64,000 nt of DNA from Prinia subflava (GCF_021018805.1 NC_086250.1:64119322-64183321), one strand, 5' to 3'; positions 1 to 13,790 are shown, numbered from the stretch's first letter. The notes: generated from the letters alone by a model not told the origin. A program made the numbers and translations.

Positions 1-3000
1 ATATTGCAAGCCCTTAATTAATAAGCAAAACTAAGAAATAAAAAAAAAGGTAATTTGCCTTTAGAATAAGATGTTTCTTCTGTGAATACTCTAATAACAC
101 TTTCCACTTTTTATGTTGAAAGAAAATGTAATGGCTTATAGAATTTTTAAATACTGACCCAAGTTTCACCTAGAATATTTTAGGTTTACCATTTGTGCAT
201 ATCGTGGCACATACGACAAAGTATAATTAACAGCTGGAAGGTGACACATTCTTAAGGCAGAAGTGACCAGGAAAAGGGCCAGGGAGCCAGTTTAACCAGC
301 TTGCTGAAGCTTTGTTCAACTGTTAATTTAATTACTTTGTGTTATATCCCATGTCACAAGTCTACCACACACTCAGAAATGCAAAACCTGTGGGGATGCT
401 CTCTGACAGCTGCTCAGCTCTATTCAAAGCTGATACTAGTGTTGTGAAAGATGCTGTTTCAATTTTAAGATCTGTAAGCAACCATATAAAGTTACATTTG
501 GTCAGTCTGATCCCTAATGAGATTTCCACAGTGACCCAAAGTGCAAACATCATGGGATTTTTACAATGGTCCTTTGAATTCAGGACCAACATTCACCTGG
601 AACTATAAATACACCACTGCCTAAACTTACATAATTTTTATTTTACTTTAGTGACTTGCAGTTATGTACTATTGGATTGAAACAAAAAAAGAAAATGGTT
701 CCCTCCACTGGTAATGACAGGAGGAGGCTTGTGGTTCTTTTTTTTTTTTTTTTTAATGAAAGATTTACAAGTTCTTTCTCATAAATATTTCATTTTATCA
801 CTCTATTGACATGCTGAATGTGTCTCATTTGGAAGAAGTCAGTGGCAGCTGTGAGCTTCCCAGTGGAGTTCCAGCAAGCTGGAGCCTTCTCCCATAGGAT
901 CCCTAGCATTGTATAAATTCTATGCCCATCACATACAGATACTCTTACTGGAACTGAGTTGTTAGAAAACTTCACATCATTTCATCCCAAATGATACTGT
1001 CAGAAAAATCTACAAAAAATGAGGTTGTACTAATTATGGCAGATAATTCTGTGAGAATGTCTCTAATGTGTAAGATCCTATTTATAGTTCTGCTCCTACC
1101 TGAGGGGTCAGACTGATCCTGCCTCTGTGTGTCAGGGCAGTTCATCCAACCCACACAAACCTCTTCCAGTCTACAAAACTTCAAACAACTAAAAACACAC
1201 GAGGTATGTTTAAGGTCTTTTCCTACTCACATAAATTGAGCAATCTTTCCAAATACAGATTCCAAGGGGAAAATTTGCCCCAAAGATCCGTGGTTTTCTA
1301 TTTTAAACCCGAATTCAAAATTCTCACGATAAACACGCACGGGGTATACATTTCAATTAAATTTATATTGCTATCTCCAGTGAAGCCATCTGTAGGAGGA
1401 GTGCAAATAAAATGAAATTTAGCACCCTCATTCCTGAAATGTAGAGCATGTGTGGTATTTTACACATTTAATGTGAGTGTCCCAAATGTCACCATAAAGG
1501 TAAACACACCAGTTTTTAAATATCAGGCTTAGCATGTTGTTGCAATATGTGACAATAAAATCTGGCTTTACAAAGGGAAAAAGGCATGCAAAGGTGAAAC
1601 ACAACTGTGATTTTCCACTTCAAACAAATAAAATGTTCCTCCCCAAATCTGTGTTATATAAGTTTTATAATAACTCTCCTATTCAAACTGTAAATTATTT
1701 ATATAGACAGAAAACTATTTTCAACATATCTGTATGCTACTTCAAACAGATTAAAACTTCAAATTTAAAAAGACTACTTTTCAGCCTCTAGATTCTAGGC
1801 TGCTTTTTTAGTATTTTCCAAGTTTTATTGCATTATTTCACTTAACTTGAAGGTTGCACCAATGACACTGCAAACAAGTATACTAAATCATGTTATTTAA
1901 TGACCCAAAACTGAAGCTTCTTTCATGGCATGGATTTACAGATTAACTGACATGAAAAAGAAAATACTTATAGAGCTGAGGAAATTTTACATCAGGAAGA
2001 TGGAAACAAGGATTAAGAGATTTGAATAAATGGTCTTTTGTTAGTGTAAGAAAAAGTAAGTTTAAAACTCAGTGTTGCCTAAGTGACTGTGACAATAAAG
2101 ATTCATCTTTTATAAGCTTTATGCAAAACACAAAGACAAGTGGTCAAATAAATGCAGAGCAGGCAAGAAGATACATATGATGATACATATTTATACCATG
2201 AACTGTTTCTATCTTAAAACACAGACAAGTTTTTAACATCTTGTATTGGATAGTCCCTCTACAAATCATAAATATCAACACAGTCCAAAATTCACTGGAT
2301 AAATAGCCAGTCCAAAATTCACTGGATATTTATGAACTAAATTATAAATTAACTGCAATAAAGACAATAGAAACTACACCCACACCTCTTTGAAGTCTCA
2401 CCATTTAATATAAGAAAGCAGCCTACTCTGCAATCTAAGAAGGTAACACAATATTTGTGATTATGACATAGCAAGATTAAAAGTGTATGTGTATTTTTCA
2501 TGTTGGAATGTGTCCACCAATTATGCTATTTTCTACTGATAATGAACTAACATTGTTACATCCTGAGTCAAAAACAAAAGAGCTCACATGTCACAACTCT
2601 GGAATCACGTGTAGCCTTACTAAGGAGAGCAGTATCACAAGCATATTTTGTATAAATCTTATTTTTAAAAATATTAGAATGTTATGAAATATGTTGGAAG
2701 ATTTCATTGTGACTCCTTAAAAAGAATTTACTGGTCCAGTCTCATTAGATGTTCTCCAACCATGAATTTCTATTCAACACTACAAGGATTGTTACTGATT
2801 GAAAGTGATAAGGGGAAAGAGAATGGTTCTTCAAATTACACCTGCATAAACTTGGTACTGCAATTTCAATGTCACCTTGGAGAAAAAAACAGCCAGGACT
2901 GATACCTAGCAACCCAGTGTTTCATTATACAAGTGACAAAATATAAGTATTTACTAAGATTTGGACTTGTAGATGCACAGACCATAACGTGTAGAAAATG

Positions 3001-4776
3001 TGCTTTGCATTGCATTGGGAATGCATTAAATTATATATGATAATATACTGACACACAATGACCATTATTACCATTATATATATATTTGCTGTGTACAATA
3101 AAAGCCCCAAACCCTCCTTCACAAGAGGTAACAAGAAAGTGACTGTGAATAGTATTTTATATATTACAGTATACGTAAAACCACCCCAACCCTTGGCACT
3201 GAAAATTTACAGTATTAAATTATACAGTAAAATAACTATTTAAAATTAGTAAATACTACATTTCATTTATTATACTTCACAGAATAACCAACCATCAGGC
3301 GTGATGTGATTAGGATCACAAATCTCGGCACTCCAAATCTGCTTTGTTGTTGGGACTGAATATTTTATTACACTTTCCTCCTAACACAGCAAATTAAAAA
3401 AATAATAAGAAATGAATCATACATCTCCCCCCTTTTAGATATATTTCCTATAGCTGATGGCTGTTGTTGTAATGTGATAAAAGCTACCACATCCAAATTT
3501 GAAGAGGAATCACTGCATATATTTTCAGAGTGGAGCCTTGTGTGTCACAAAAGGCTACAACTTCCATTCTCTCTTCTAATTGCCAGTTTAAAAATACTTT
3601 CAACTCAGGCATGAAGATTAACTAAACCCCACCATATCATTCTCTGTGAAGCACCACTCTAAAGCAGCCACAGAATGATTATTCAAGGTCAGTGATTGAA
3701 TCACTGGTCAAGATACAAACTGAGAACTGCATTTCCAGCTCTAGTTTTGAAAGGATTAATTCAAACATATGAGGATTTCCAACAAAATACTTCCACTGCT
3801 TCATACAAATACATCCATGGCAACTGCTAAAGTGCCTTCATGAATCATACTCTAACTTTTGTTTCTTTTTTGGAAACAAAACAAAAAAACAACTCACAAA
3901 ACCCCACAGATGTAGCACATCCCCAGGCACTAAAAAAGCTTAGTTACAGTGTGAATCCAGCTCATATTCTATTTAGAATGTCATTAATCTTCTATTAATA
4001 ATAAATAATAGTTTGCACTGAAATTTAGTAGGAAACAAAGCTGCTATATTTCATGCACACACTCCTGCATTTTTTAATCTTTAAGTATGCAAAACCCAGA
4101 TCAGAAATTTGATTAGATTCAAAAATTAAATCCAAAACCAGCAAGCTAATAATCCAATTTAATCTAAAAACCAGAATTCATCCAGGGATTCTCATGTCAA
4201 ACCCATAATTCTGCTTGAACCAGAGATCAAATTTCATCAGCAGAAAGCCATCCCACTTCTTGCTCAGACATTCAAAGGTATAATTAGCCTCACTGGGAAA
4301 AATGTGGGTTTGTTCCAGCCCAAATCTATTCAAATTCTGATTCTAACCCTGAGTTCTCATTTTGCCTTTGCCTGGCAAACAATGAAAGCACATAGAAGAT
4401 ATCTGCAGTGAGGAGACAGATATACACATATATAGCCTGTCATTTAACTACCTATGTTTCTGCTGGATAATTCAGAGATTACAGTAATGCAAGAGAAGTG
4501 TCAGTAGAAATTTGAGTTCTTTATGGCTTACAGTATATTTCTGCATCACTTGAGACCAATGAGTCACAAAGTGTAAAACATGAAATATATTTTATGATTT
4601 TTTCAAATAAATTATATAGATGGAAAAAGCTTTAAGTGTCCTAAGGATCTGTACCAGTAAGTTGGCTTTTTAAAATACTTTATATATACAACAAATCCTC
4701 TTCCACTTCCATATTTAAATGTTTCTCTTTATGCTGTTGTATTTAATACAGTATTTTTTTTTCATATATCACTTAC
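1..4776 (-). other. CACNA2D1: CACNA2D1 intron (5' part), after the 4777-4881 exon
   Basis: This is AT-rich intronic sequence on the transcribed minus strand, with no further exon that I can recognise. It contains a poly-T run near 738-754, a short tandem duplication at 2281-2334, and TA-rich stretches near 3070-3085 and 4420-4432. The intron starts with GTAAGT at 4776 and its acceptor is outside the window. Short open frames of 60-90 codons here show no homology I recognise and no splice context. Confidence 0.8.
2281..2334. repeat. 27-bp tandem duplication
   Basis: Two adjacent 27-bp units begin CAGTCCAAAATTCACTGGAT at 2281 and 2308. The first 21 bases are identical and the last few differ (AATAGC against TTTATG). 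This looks like a recent local duplication in an intron. Confidence 0.9.
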
Positions 4777-4881
4777 TTTTTTGTCTTCATTATATTTGTG
4801 GAATATTTCTTGTGCTCTTTCTTCACCACCATCTGTAAACAGCATAATAATCTTATTGCAGTTAGCTCTGGAGACACTGTG
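4777..4881 (-). CDS. CACNA2D1: CACNA2D1 coding exon, last MIDAS aspartate
   Basis: This 105-bp exon encodes 35 codons: [19 protein letters not shown] then [16 protein letters not shown]. It matches about human residues 347-381. The FTDGG strand contains the third MIDAS loop aspartate (human D363). Both boundaries are phase 0; the acceptor is GTATCTCCTACAG and the donor is AAA then GTAAGT. The human sequon NVS at the start of this exon reads SVS here. The asparagine ending the previous exon is instead followed by H-S, which forms a new sequon across the splice junction. The next expected exon (VRVFTFSVG in human) is not found between here and position 1, so it lies beyond the left edge. Confidence 0.95.
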
Positions 4882-7188
4882 CTGTAGGAGATACAAACAG
4901 AAGAGTTTTTATATTTCAGGCTATAAGGAATAACAACTTTTACATCTGATGGCTTTTACAGCAACACACTTGCTACTTTTATATGGTAATGTCAAAACAT
5001 AAAAAATGTTTTAGAATTACCTTCAATATCCTCTTCTGAATGAAAAACAAAACAAAATAAACCAAACCCACTTTTCTGTTCCATGATACTTAAATATGGG
5101 TCATTTCAGATCTGGCCCAAGAGACTGGAACAGGGATTTGGTATTTCCCTTCACCTCCACAAACACGAGGAGAGCTCTTTAGCTCTTACTCATCACATCA
5201 ACCCCAGTGTTCCTCCACAGACGGTCTGCAGGAGACTTGCACAGTGAGGATCTCTAAATATTCTTTTTTTTCCCCTTATCTTTACTTTCCTTGTGGAAAT
5301 TGGGGAACAATGAAACTGTAATAAATTACTCAATATGTTTATTCTTTTTCTGTTGGACTCTTATTCACAAAAACTTTCCAGCTCACTGACTGCTTGAATA
5401 AAGATTTAATTTAAGTGTCCTATAGAATATCCATCTTATAAGGTTTGAAATATTTGTATCATATATCCTTAAAATGAGCTTCATCTTCCAAATCTTTAAT
5501 TCTTTCATGTTGTTTTTTAAACTATTAATAATCTCAAGCAAATAGCTAATCTTTAGAAAAGTATTTTAGAATAAGGTCTTCATAATGTATTGTAGCCAAG
5601 ATATGACCACCTAGATTATTAAAATCTCTCCATCATCTACTTTTCCAATTATGTTGCATCTCAGGGGCGAAAAACAGAGTATGTTCCATTATTTCTGGAG
5701 AGTAAGGCTGAAATATAATTAAGAAGTGCCTCTGACTTCTAACTCATCAAAGTAACTATTAAAGCCCCTGAGAAAAGCAGTGTGTTTTGCAAAGAAATAA
5801 AAACACTGTTCTATAAGCCAGATCAATAGTGGTGAGCATCAACTTTGGCTTCTCTTTCTTTATTCTCTAGAAGTTAAGAATCTAGTCCAAGAAAATTGCT
5901 TTTTTTTTTTTTTTACTTTTGCAGCCATTTCTTGCCCTTTGTGTTGCATACAAACAGTCCCTCACCTTGGTACCTCTGAGTAGTTGGATGTGACAGAGTA
6001 AAACCCTTAGAGATCCAGTGAAACAAATACAACTTCTCCTTCCACAAGCCTGAATTTTGCTATGTGAATTTACACTAGAGTCAGGAAGATAAATAGAAGA
6101 GTTGTCCTTACAAATTCCCCAGTTCCCCCTGCTTTACTCCTTGTGGCTACAGAGTGATTGTCACCAGGCTGGTCTCCTGTGATGATCCCACTCCCCTCTG
6201 CCACTTTTCATTCTAATCACTGGTTTAATTCCTGTCCAATAGTCAGTGAAGAATTACTTCTTTTCTTACTATTACCACTTTCACATTTAATAATTTGGAA
6301 AAAAAAAAAAAAAAAAGAAAGAAAACTCAAGGCCAAAGAATCAAGCCTAAAGAATCAAGCCCAAAGATTCCCTTAGATGTAACAATGTATAAAACCTGCT
6401 TGAAATCAATACCTTCTGTCCAACCTCATCAGCACACTGTGTTTCAGTTGGAATTAAATAATTTATGACCATTTTTTTACTTGTGAAATATAACTTGCAA
6501 GATACTGCTTTGGGCTGCAATTCTCTCGATATTAAAAAAGTAATAAAAGTGGGGTTGGATATATCATAAATAAAGAAATTCACCTAAATTTACAGTGATT
6601 TAATATATAGAACAAAATAAGATCAGAGGGACAAGGAAGGTGTCCAAAATTTGCTCATATATGGAACTTTCAAGAGAAGCACTTCTATGGGCAATGGCAA
6701 CTTGAGCTGGACTTTGCTTTCACTGACTAAAGCAGGACTTTTCTGTGGCTTACTTAGCCACTCTGTCTTGCTTAAACCATGGACATCTAATAAGTGTGAA
6801 ATTGTAGGTTAACTAAGCATTGCTAGGAGATGATGTGGTAAAATTGAAATAATAGCACAGTAACACAGATCTTTCCATTTTAAAATTAAAGGCAAGTCAG
6901 CCACTACCACATGCATGTGTCAACTGTGAATCACACATTAAATGGAACACTAGCTGAATGAATGAAGTAAAACAGTTCAACAGATTGAAAACCAAATTAA
7001 TTCCAAAGTCTTAGCAACCTGCTGGGGAACCTGCAATGAAAAATTAACACTGTTGAGATAAATTTACTTGCTAAATATAGGTTTGCACTTCTACCACTTA
7101 GTTAGACAGTGAAGGAGCATGCAGTGGCCCTCTGAAGGTTCCAGTTCTCCTTCACTTGACAGCAGAGAGATCTTCCTTAAATACTTAC
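4882..7188 (-). other. CACNA2D1: CACNA2D1 intron of 2.3 kb
   Basis: The intron runs from the GTAAGT donor at 7188 to the CTACAG acceptor at 4882. The content is AT-rich unique sequence with a poly-T run near 5900-5914 and a poly-A run near 6299-6316. I see no interspersed repeat, exon or RNA gene in it. Confidence 0.85.
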
Positions 7189-7347
7189 ATTTAGCAGCTG
7201 TTCAAAAGCATAGCTAAAGCCTTTTTTGTAATCTGTAATTCCTTTAGCAGAGATTTTATAGACAGCTTCTTTCAGTTTCTTCTTGTTCCTCACATTAGCT
7301 TGGACAAGATGATTAAAGCAGCTTACATTCTGAGCATTATTATTAAA
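7189..7347 (-). CDS. CACNA2D1: CACNA2D1 coding exon, central VWA domain
   Basis: This 159-bp exon encodes 53 codons, beginning [20 protein letters not shown] and ending [11 protein letters not shown]. It matches about human residues 294-346. The segment [11 protein letters not shown] carries the MIDAS threonine (human T331). The start of this exon directly continues VNVVS from the previous exon, with a 17.3-kb intron between them. Both boundaries are phase 0; the acceptor is ATTTATTTTGCAG and the donor GTAAGT. The predicted sequon pattern differs from human: Asp300 is Asn, creating NVS, while the human NIT sequon near residue 324 reads KIS here. The reading frame is open throughout and substitutions are conservative, so this is a functional exon. 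Confidence 0.95.
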
Positions 7348-7655
7348 CTGCAAAATAAATAGAAATAGTATTAAAGACAGGTAATTTTCTTTTCTGTGTA
7401 CTGCAGCAGTAAAGATTTATGTTTTCTGGATTTTCATGAAGTAAAGAATGTCAAACATAGATTTTCATTTCCATTATGCTGAGAGCAACTATTAGTGACT
7501 GGAGATTACAAAATCTGACTATATATTTTTTAAAAAAACAGGTATTTGATACTTCATTCTGTGGCAACTCAAAAAAATCTACTGTATTGGAAAAACTCCC
7601 ACAAATTTTGTTTCAAGTTTACATAAAAAAATAAAACTCAGAAATGCGAAGTTGA

Positions 7656-7786
7656 GGAAACAACAAACAAACAAAACAACCCCACAAAAAAACCCCAACC
7701 AACCAAACAAACAAAAACCACCAAAAAAACAACAAAACAAAACAAAAAAACCCCCAAAAAAACCCAAAACAAAACACACCCCAAAA
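7656..7786. repeat. A/C-rich low-complexity tract
   Basis: This roughly 130-bp stretch consists almost only of A and C, with runs such as CAACAAACAAACAAAAC and CCCCCAAAAAAACCC. On the transcribed strand it is G/T-rich. It produces a spurious Gly/Phe/Cys-rich open frame on the minus strand. Confidence 0.9.
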
Positions 7787-8568
7787 TCATAGATAAAGAT
7801 ATATTTTAATTTTTTCAACCCTCTGAAAAATATTGGTTGTCAGGTGACTTCCATAGTGCATGTATTAGTTTGGTAGTTTACAATGTAACTTTAAGATCAG
7901 ATTCAACTGGTATATATAATTTATGGAAAACAAAATACACTCTTGGAAGCACAGGAGAGTATAGCTGCAAATACAAGAATACTGATAATAGCAATAGAAA
8001 CTTGTGTCTTGAGAACACATATACTTCTGCTGTCTTACTCACATATCCATAAAGACTACTCACTCAAAAGTAATTTATATGATATTCTGACATTATGTAA
8101 AACATACACAGAAATTTTTTTAAGTGCAAAATGTTGTCTGCACAAGTGAAAATCAGTCTAGGATTGCTTTTAAATTTGTCTCTGTATAAATATACATATA
8201 TTCATGTGTACCAAAATACGGACTTCACAATTTACATTTCAACCGAAAACAGATAATTATTCCTATTCCTGATTATGGATGTTCAGTGAAAGTAAACACA
8301 AATGTACTTTTATGCTGTCAACCTGGTGCAGAGCCTTAAAATAACTTAAAAATAAAGCTTCATTGGCTAAAGTCTCACTACTGCTAACTAGTACAATAGT
8401 GCTCTGTAGATTAAAAGGTAAATAAGGTCACAGGTTTCAATAAATGCTCAACTACTTACACGCCTAAAATAAATCACTAAGTACCAGGTACAGAGCACAG
8501 AGGGAGAACTGCTTTCAACTGCAAATACCAACCTGTGACTGTAGGACACTTATAACAAACAAAACTTA

Positions 8569-8637
8569 AAAGGATAAAAGGATTAATAATATTAAACCAT
8601 TTTAAAGGATAAAAGGATTAATAATATTAAACCATTC
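8569..8637. repeat. 35-bp tandem duplication
   Basis: Two copies of AAGGATAAAAGGATTAATAA plus ATATTAAACCATT lie head to tail with a 35-bp period. They are almost identical over about 33 bases, which implies a recent origin. Confidence 0.9.
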
Positions 8638-10098
8638 AATAATGTTATTAGGTGGTCACACTGTATGTTCTTAATGTATTCCATATAGCCCCAAGAAGAA
8701 TATTTTTGAGACAAAAAAAACCCAAACCCATTATGTTTTGCTCCTTAAGGAAAACCATGAGATGATCACACAAATGTAACCAGTTCACTTTGATTCAAAA
8801 CACTGACACACTCAATGGTACTTCTAATAAAAGTTTCTCAAAGAAGTAGCCAGTAAATCAGCTAATGATTACTGGATACATAAACCATGAGGGAGTGAAA
8901 ACAGTTATTGTGCTGTGGAATTATTTCAGTTTGCCTCAACTTAAATTTATAGCCATGATGAGAAAATTACAGTCATAAAGTAATTTTACAAAGACAAGGT
9001 CTGAAAACAAATTCAAATTTGGAATTGGGGTAAAAGTACGGAAATTGTACCTGGAAAGCAAGAAAAAAACATTACTTAGTAGGCAGCACTGTCATACAAA
9101 CATCAATTTCATCTAAAAAATAAAGTCAAAACACTCCTCTGCTTCACCAGTAATATTATATAGAAATTATTTAATAACCTAATATAAAATAAATCCTGAG
9201 TTCAATCCTATGGCCTGTGCATATCTTGTCTTTGCTATAACAAACAGCAGTTTAGACATTCAAGTGAAAATTTAGTGACAAGAGAAAATTTCTCCCTGGA
9301 ATGTCACTAACTTTCAACTGCCAATGTAAGTCCCTTCCTAGCAGTCCTGCAAACATATCAGGATAATTATTTATAAGAAGGTCAAGTATCCAGCACATGG
9401 ATTGGTAATTATGGCTGTAAAAATGATTTTTAAAATATTGTTAGGAATACTGGTTCAAACTGTGCAGGCAGCTGACAAGAAGATTGTGCAATACTAACCT
9501 GCACTGTAAAATGTATTGCACTGTACTCACATATGCTTTAAAGTGAACAAAGGGTCAAGCCAAAGCAGCTGCATCCCTAGATGCACAAATGCTGATGTAA
9601 AATGAGGGAGAGAAATGACACATTTGTAGCATGGAGAGTCACATCAACCAAAGTCTGCAAATGCTGTAATTTAATTAAGCAGATATATGAGCCAGCTGTT
9701 TGCAGAGACATCAGTCAACATTAATGGTAATGCCAGTCAGAAAAGCAGATGAGCAGTTTTTGATTAGATGAAGGAATCAGTAGATGGAACAGCAATCCTC
9801 CAGAATGAACATTTCCCTGTTTGCTGGGAGATGAGGGCAAGGCTCAAATCTGACTGATGAAAATGCTCAAAAGGGGAAAGAAAAATCAGAGGTGAATTTA
9901 ATTAATGTGAACTCCAGTAAAGTACTGAAGTAATGCAAGGATTTCAACTGTAAAAGATATCAGATCATCCTTAAACTGACTTTCCATATGTGACAAACAC
10001 CAGGACCAATCAAAATGCAGAGGAAGCCAAACCAAGCCAGCTTTTAGTTATGCTCATCTGAAACACAATAGCAACAGTGGCATTATAATTTTTTACAT

Positions 10099-10131
10099 AT
10101 TAAGATGTGTAAAAAATGTACACATCTTAAT
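10099..10131. repeat. Perfect 13-bp inverted repeat
   Basis: ATTAAGATGTGTA at 10099-10111 and its exact reverse complement TACACATCTTAAT at 10119-10131 flank a 7-base loop. It can form a hairpin in DNA or in the pre-mRNA. No link to a known element is seen. Confidence 0.85.
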
Positions 10132-13100
10132 TTAGAAGCCAAAATAACTCCTGTAAGCCTTTACTGATTACTGATCACATTGTCTGTCCCATAAGTACCA
10201 AAATAATGCTTATTTCAGTTCACAAGATTTTTATGAAAACATGATCACTTAGTATTTAACTGAAGAAAGAACATGTAAGCTTTCAAAAAACAGTTGCCAC
10301 TTCAGAAAGTCCATGTTCTTACAAAATCAAATCCTATCAAAGGTGTAAAATTAGGTCAGTTGCAATCTATACTTTATTGAACAAAGTATTCTCAGTGATT
10401 CTATATGAAATATGGCAGTTGGGTATTTATCAGCCTGGCATTCCCCTTAATTACTGCAGTAAATATAAACATATGCAACGGAAGTGCTGTTGGTAAAAAG
10501 GAAATAAATGAACTTTTCTGTCATGCCGTGGGCTCAGTGATCCACTTACAGAACAATATATGACATTTAGAGGCAAACCATTAAATATCTAAAATATAAA
10601 GCTACCCTATGGAGTCTGCCACCACCAATGGCAGCATTTATTTTTCAAGTATATGAAAAGCTTATTCCTTATCTAAGCTAAAACAAGAGAGGCTTGCAGC
10701 AAAACACTTGTAAATCATGGAAAACAGGATAACCTTGGGCATTTTATTTTAAAGCATCAGGAAGTATTTATATAATTAAATCTGTCTTGTAGTTATACCT
10801 GCAGTTTCCAGTGGATTATTTCTCATTACCCCATTTATTTATATCCTTTTGCAGTTCCAACCTTTGGGATGTCCCAGAACAATCCTCTGTTCTGAGGAAA
10901 ATAAGACCTTCTCCTCAAGGTTTGGGCAGGAATAGCTAAGCCCTCTACTGGGGCACAAAATGTGTCAAGAGAATTTGATCTCATTGGCCTCAGACCACCA
11001 GAGCAATTATAAGGGGCAACTCAATAACCAGAGAGATAAGAAAACCAAATCAACTTATCATGAAAGTCCAAACAAAGGGGTTTGAGCCTAATGCTGCTTG
11101 AACTTGGTCATTCTGGAGGAGGTCTGAAACAGAAATACTAATCTGACAGCATTACAAGGACTTTATCTTCTGATCCACAAAAGGATCAACTTGTGAAAAC
11201 CAAGTGAAAAAAGCAGTGAAGAATTATACAGAGCTGCAGCAAAAGATTTAAGCTCGAGCCCTTTCCCCTCCCTTGGGCAGTTCCACTGAGCTGTGGGCTC
11301 CTCCAGCCACGTGGACCTCTGCAATCCACAGTGCCCCAAGAGCTGGACTTGTGGAAAACAGGAGGCTGTCATTCTGAAATTCTCTTCTAATTCCAGAACA
11401 GCCACTTATGCATTGCTAAAAGCCTCCTCTTTTCCACAATCTCAACCTGGAAATCCTTCTAGTAACACTAGTAATACTGCTACCACAATGTGAGCTTACT
11501 GGGAAATTCAAGGGAAGTGAAAGAGAAATATTGATTAATTGCCTATATCTGGTCCCACACTAAGCACTTTGTGGATATGCAGATCAAAAAAGGAATAACA
11601 AGACCCTACAGAAAGGTGTTTTCATTAAGAGGGCAGTGTAAGGAAAAAAAAGGGGGATGAACCCCCTCCACCCCCTACCGCGAGAAAACATCTGAAATAA
11701 AGAAATAAAGTATCAGAATTCAGAATTGGGATATTGAAAAAACATTTGAGATATTTAAGTAGAAAGATCAAAGCTATCAAGCAGCCTGCAAAAAAATCAG
11801 GAAACAAAATAACATCAGTAAAACCCAAACCAAATAATTTATAATTTATTGTTGGGTTCTTTTCCAAAATGACGTTCTTTTAAATACATTACCTGCTTAG
11901 CAGATAGAAACTACCCTGTCTATTGGGAACTTTTATAAATCTGCCTTTTGCAGATACCAGCCAACCCCTCCCCAGATGACAAACTTCAGGAGGTTACACA
12001 GAGCATAGAACTCCCAGGGCCATCCACAGTTTAACATCAAAGTCATTTTCAAATATTACTCAGTATCTTGGACTCCCAAAATTTCTCACCAATGAAATGA
12101 GAAAAGTTCTGAGCCAAGTGAAGCAACAGGAAATAAAAAAAATAAATCCAAGGCAAAGGCATGGCCACAACCATAATCTTAATTCCCCACTAAAAGAATG
12201 TGCATTTCCCTTTCCTTTGTGCAAATAATTCCAAGTCCTCAAATTTGCCTTTTAACTTGTTATTAGTTATTTTGCTATAAGCCATTTAAACCACACAGTC
12301 AAACAGGGCACACATTTTTAAAGCCTGAATTCTCATAAACATTTTATCACTTAAACTTCTTCAAAATGCACGTATAGCTAATGCCATTTATTTTGAAGAC
12401 TACAGCACTGTGAGAGAAAAATCCTTGGTTTCACAGGCAATGTATGAACTGATGAATATTTCAAATTCTCTTCTGTATACCCATCTATCACTCTCTATAA
12501 TTCTATATAGATCTCCACCTCCCAAGGAGATATATAAACGATATAAATTTAAGGCATATAAATCCAAAATTCAATGTCAATCATTCTGTTGGCAAGTGTA
12601 GGAGGTTTTTTAAATACAAATAAAACATCTCAATTGCTTTTGCTTCTTTTTCGAAAGGTAACACAGAGCATTCCCTTTGTTGCACTGTCTAAGAATTCAC
12701 ATTTATGTAATGCCAGCAAAACAAGCAGGCTTTGAAAAGGGCATCAAAACAGGAATTTTTTAAAGAAATACAGAATAATACCCCGGAGCATCAATTCATT
12801 TTTTTTAGAAAGTGTTTATTACTGTTTCTGAAACTTTTTTTTCTGCTGTATCTGACATCTTCATACAAATCTATCTATATCTATATATGCATGTATAAAT
12901 ATAAATATGTACAGTTGTTTGTTTAATTGTTTGACATGATCAAGAATGCAAGCTTCAGTCAACATTCATTGATGCTTTCCAGACAAAACATTATTCCACT
13001 AAGGAAAGCCACACGTCTCAAAAAGCAAAGCAATAACTTAACATAAATCCTCACAAGAAGAAACAGAGGAAATCTGCATGAACTCTGTGACTCAGTTTGA

Positions 13101-13201
13101 AAAGGACAAAATCTTCTTACAAAAAGTAAAGCATCTCATTACTGCAAAATGCAAAACCAAACGCCAAAAAATTGAAAAGTTAAAAAATGTTCAAGTTTTA
13201 G

Positions 13202-13215
13202 TCACTAGGTGGCAC
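13202..13215 (+). promoter_or_regulatory. CTCF-like binding motif
   Basis: TCACTAGGTGGCAC fits the CTCF core consensus CCASYAGRKGGCRS at 13 of 14 positions; only the first base differs. It lies within the 17.3-kb intron. Occupancy is an inference: a single motif match is suggestive but can arise by chance. Confidence 0.4.
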
Positions 13216-13675
13216 TAAAACAAAAAAAGTTGAACTGGTCTTGAAAGTAACATGAAACGTGGAATTTTACATTTCTGGTGGAGGACACTGGCGCTCTCTG
13301 TGACCAACATAAAATTCTCATTTCAACTAAACCAACAAAATATATTCACCTTCTAAATGACTGAAAAAATCCAAATATTAAAATCTAAACTTCCTCCTTA
13401 AAGGAAAATTTCCACGTTTCGAACACAAGAGGTCCTGACTCTAGGTGGATAAAAATTATGGAAAAGATGCAAACCAGTCTAGTTTGTGAATGTCCTTCTG
13501 TGTCTCTAAAATCTGTAGAAGTGATAAATAAAGTATGTAGGACCAGATCTTTGTAAAACTTTGGATTTTCCCAATCATCCTTACCTACTGCCTCCCTCTT
13601 CTGTCAGTATTGATTCAGTATATCATGTTTAATCAGAATCTTCTGGAATTGCCTTTCTAAATTTGTAGTAGGAAC

Positions 13676-13790
13676 AAACCAAACCAAATCAAAACAAAAC
13701 AACAACAAATCAAACCCTCTCCCCAAAAACAACAACAACAACAAAACACCCAAAACAAAACAAAACAAAAGAAACACAACAAACCCCTAG
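13676..13790. repeat. A/C-rich low-complexity tract
   Basis: The tract is built from AAAC, AAC and CAAAA units with no clean period, including AACAACAACAACA and AAAACAAAACAAAACAAAA. It belongs to the same composition class as several other tracts in this window. Confidence 0.9.
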
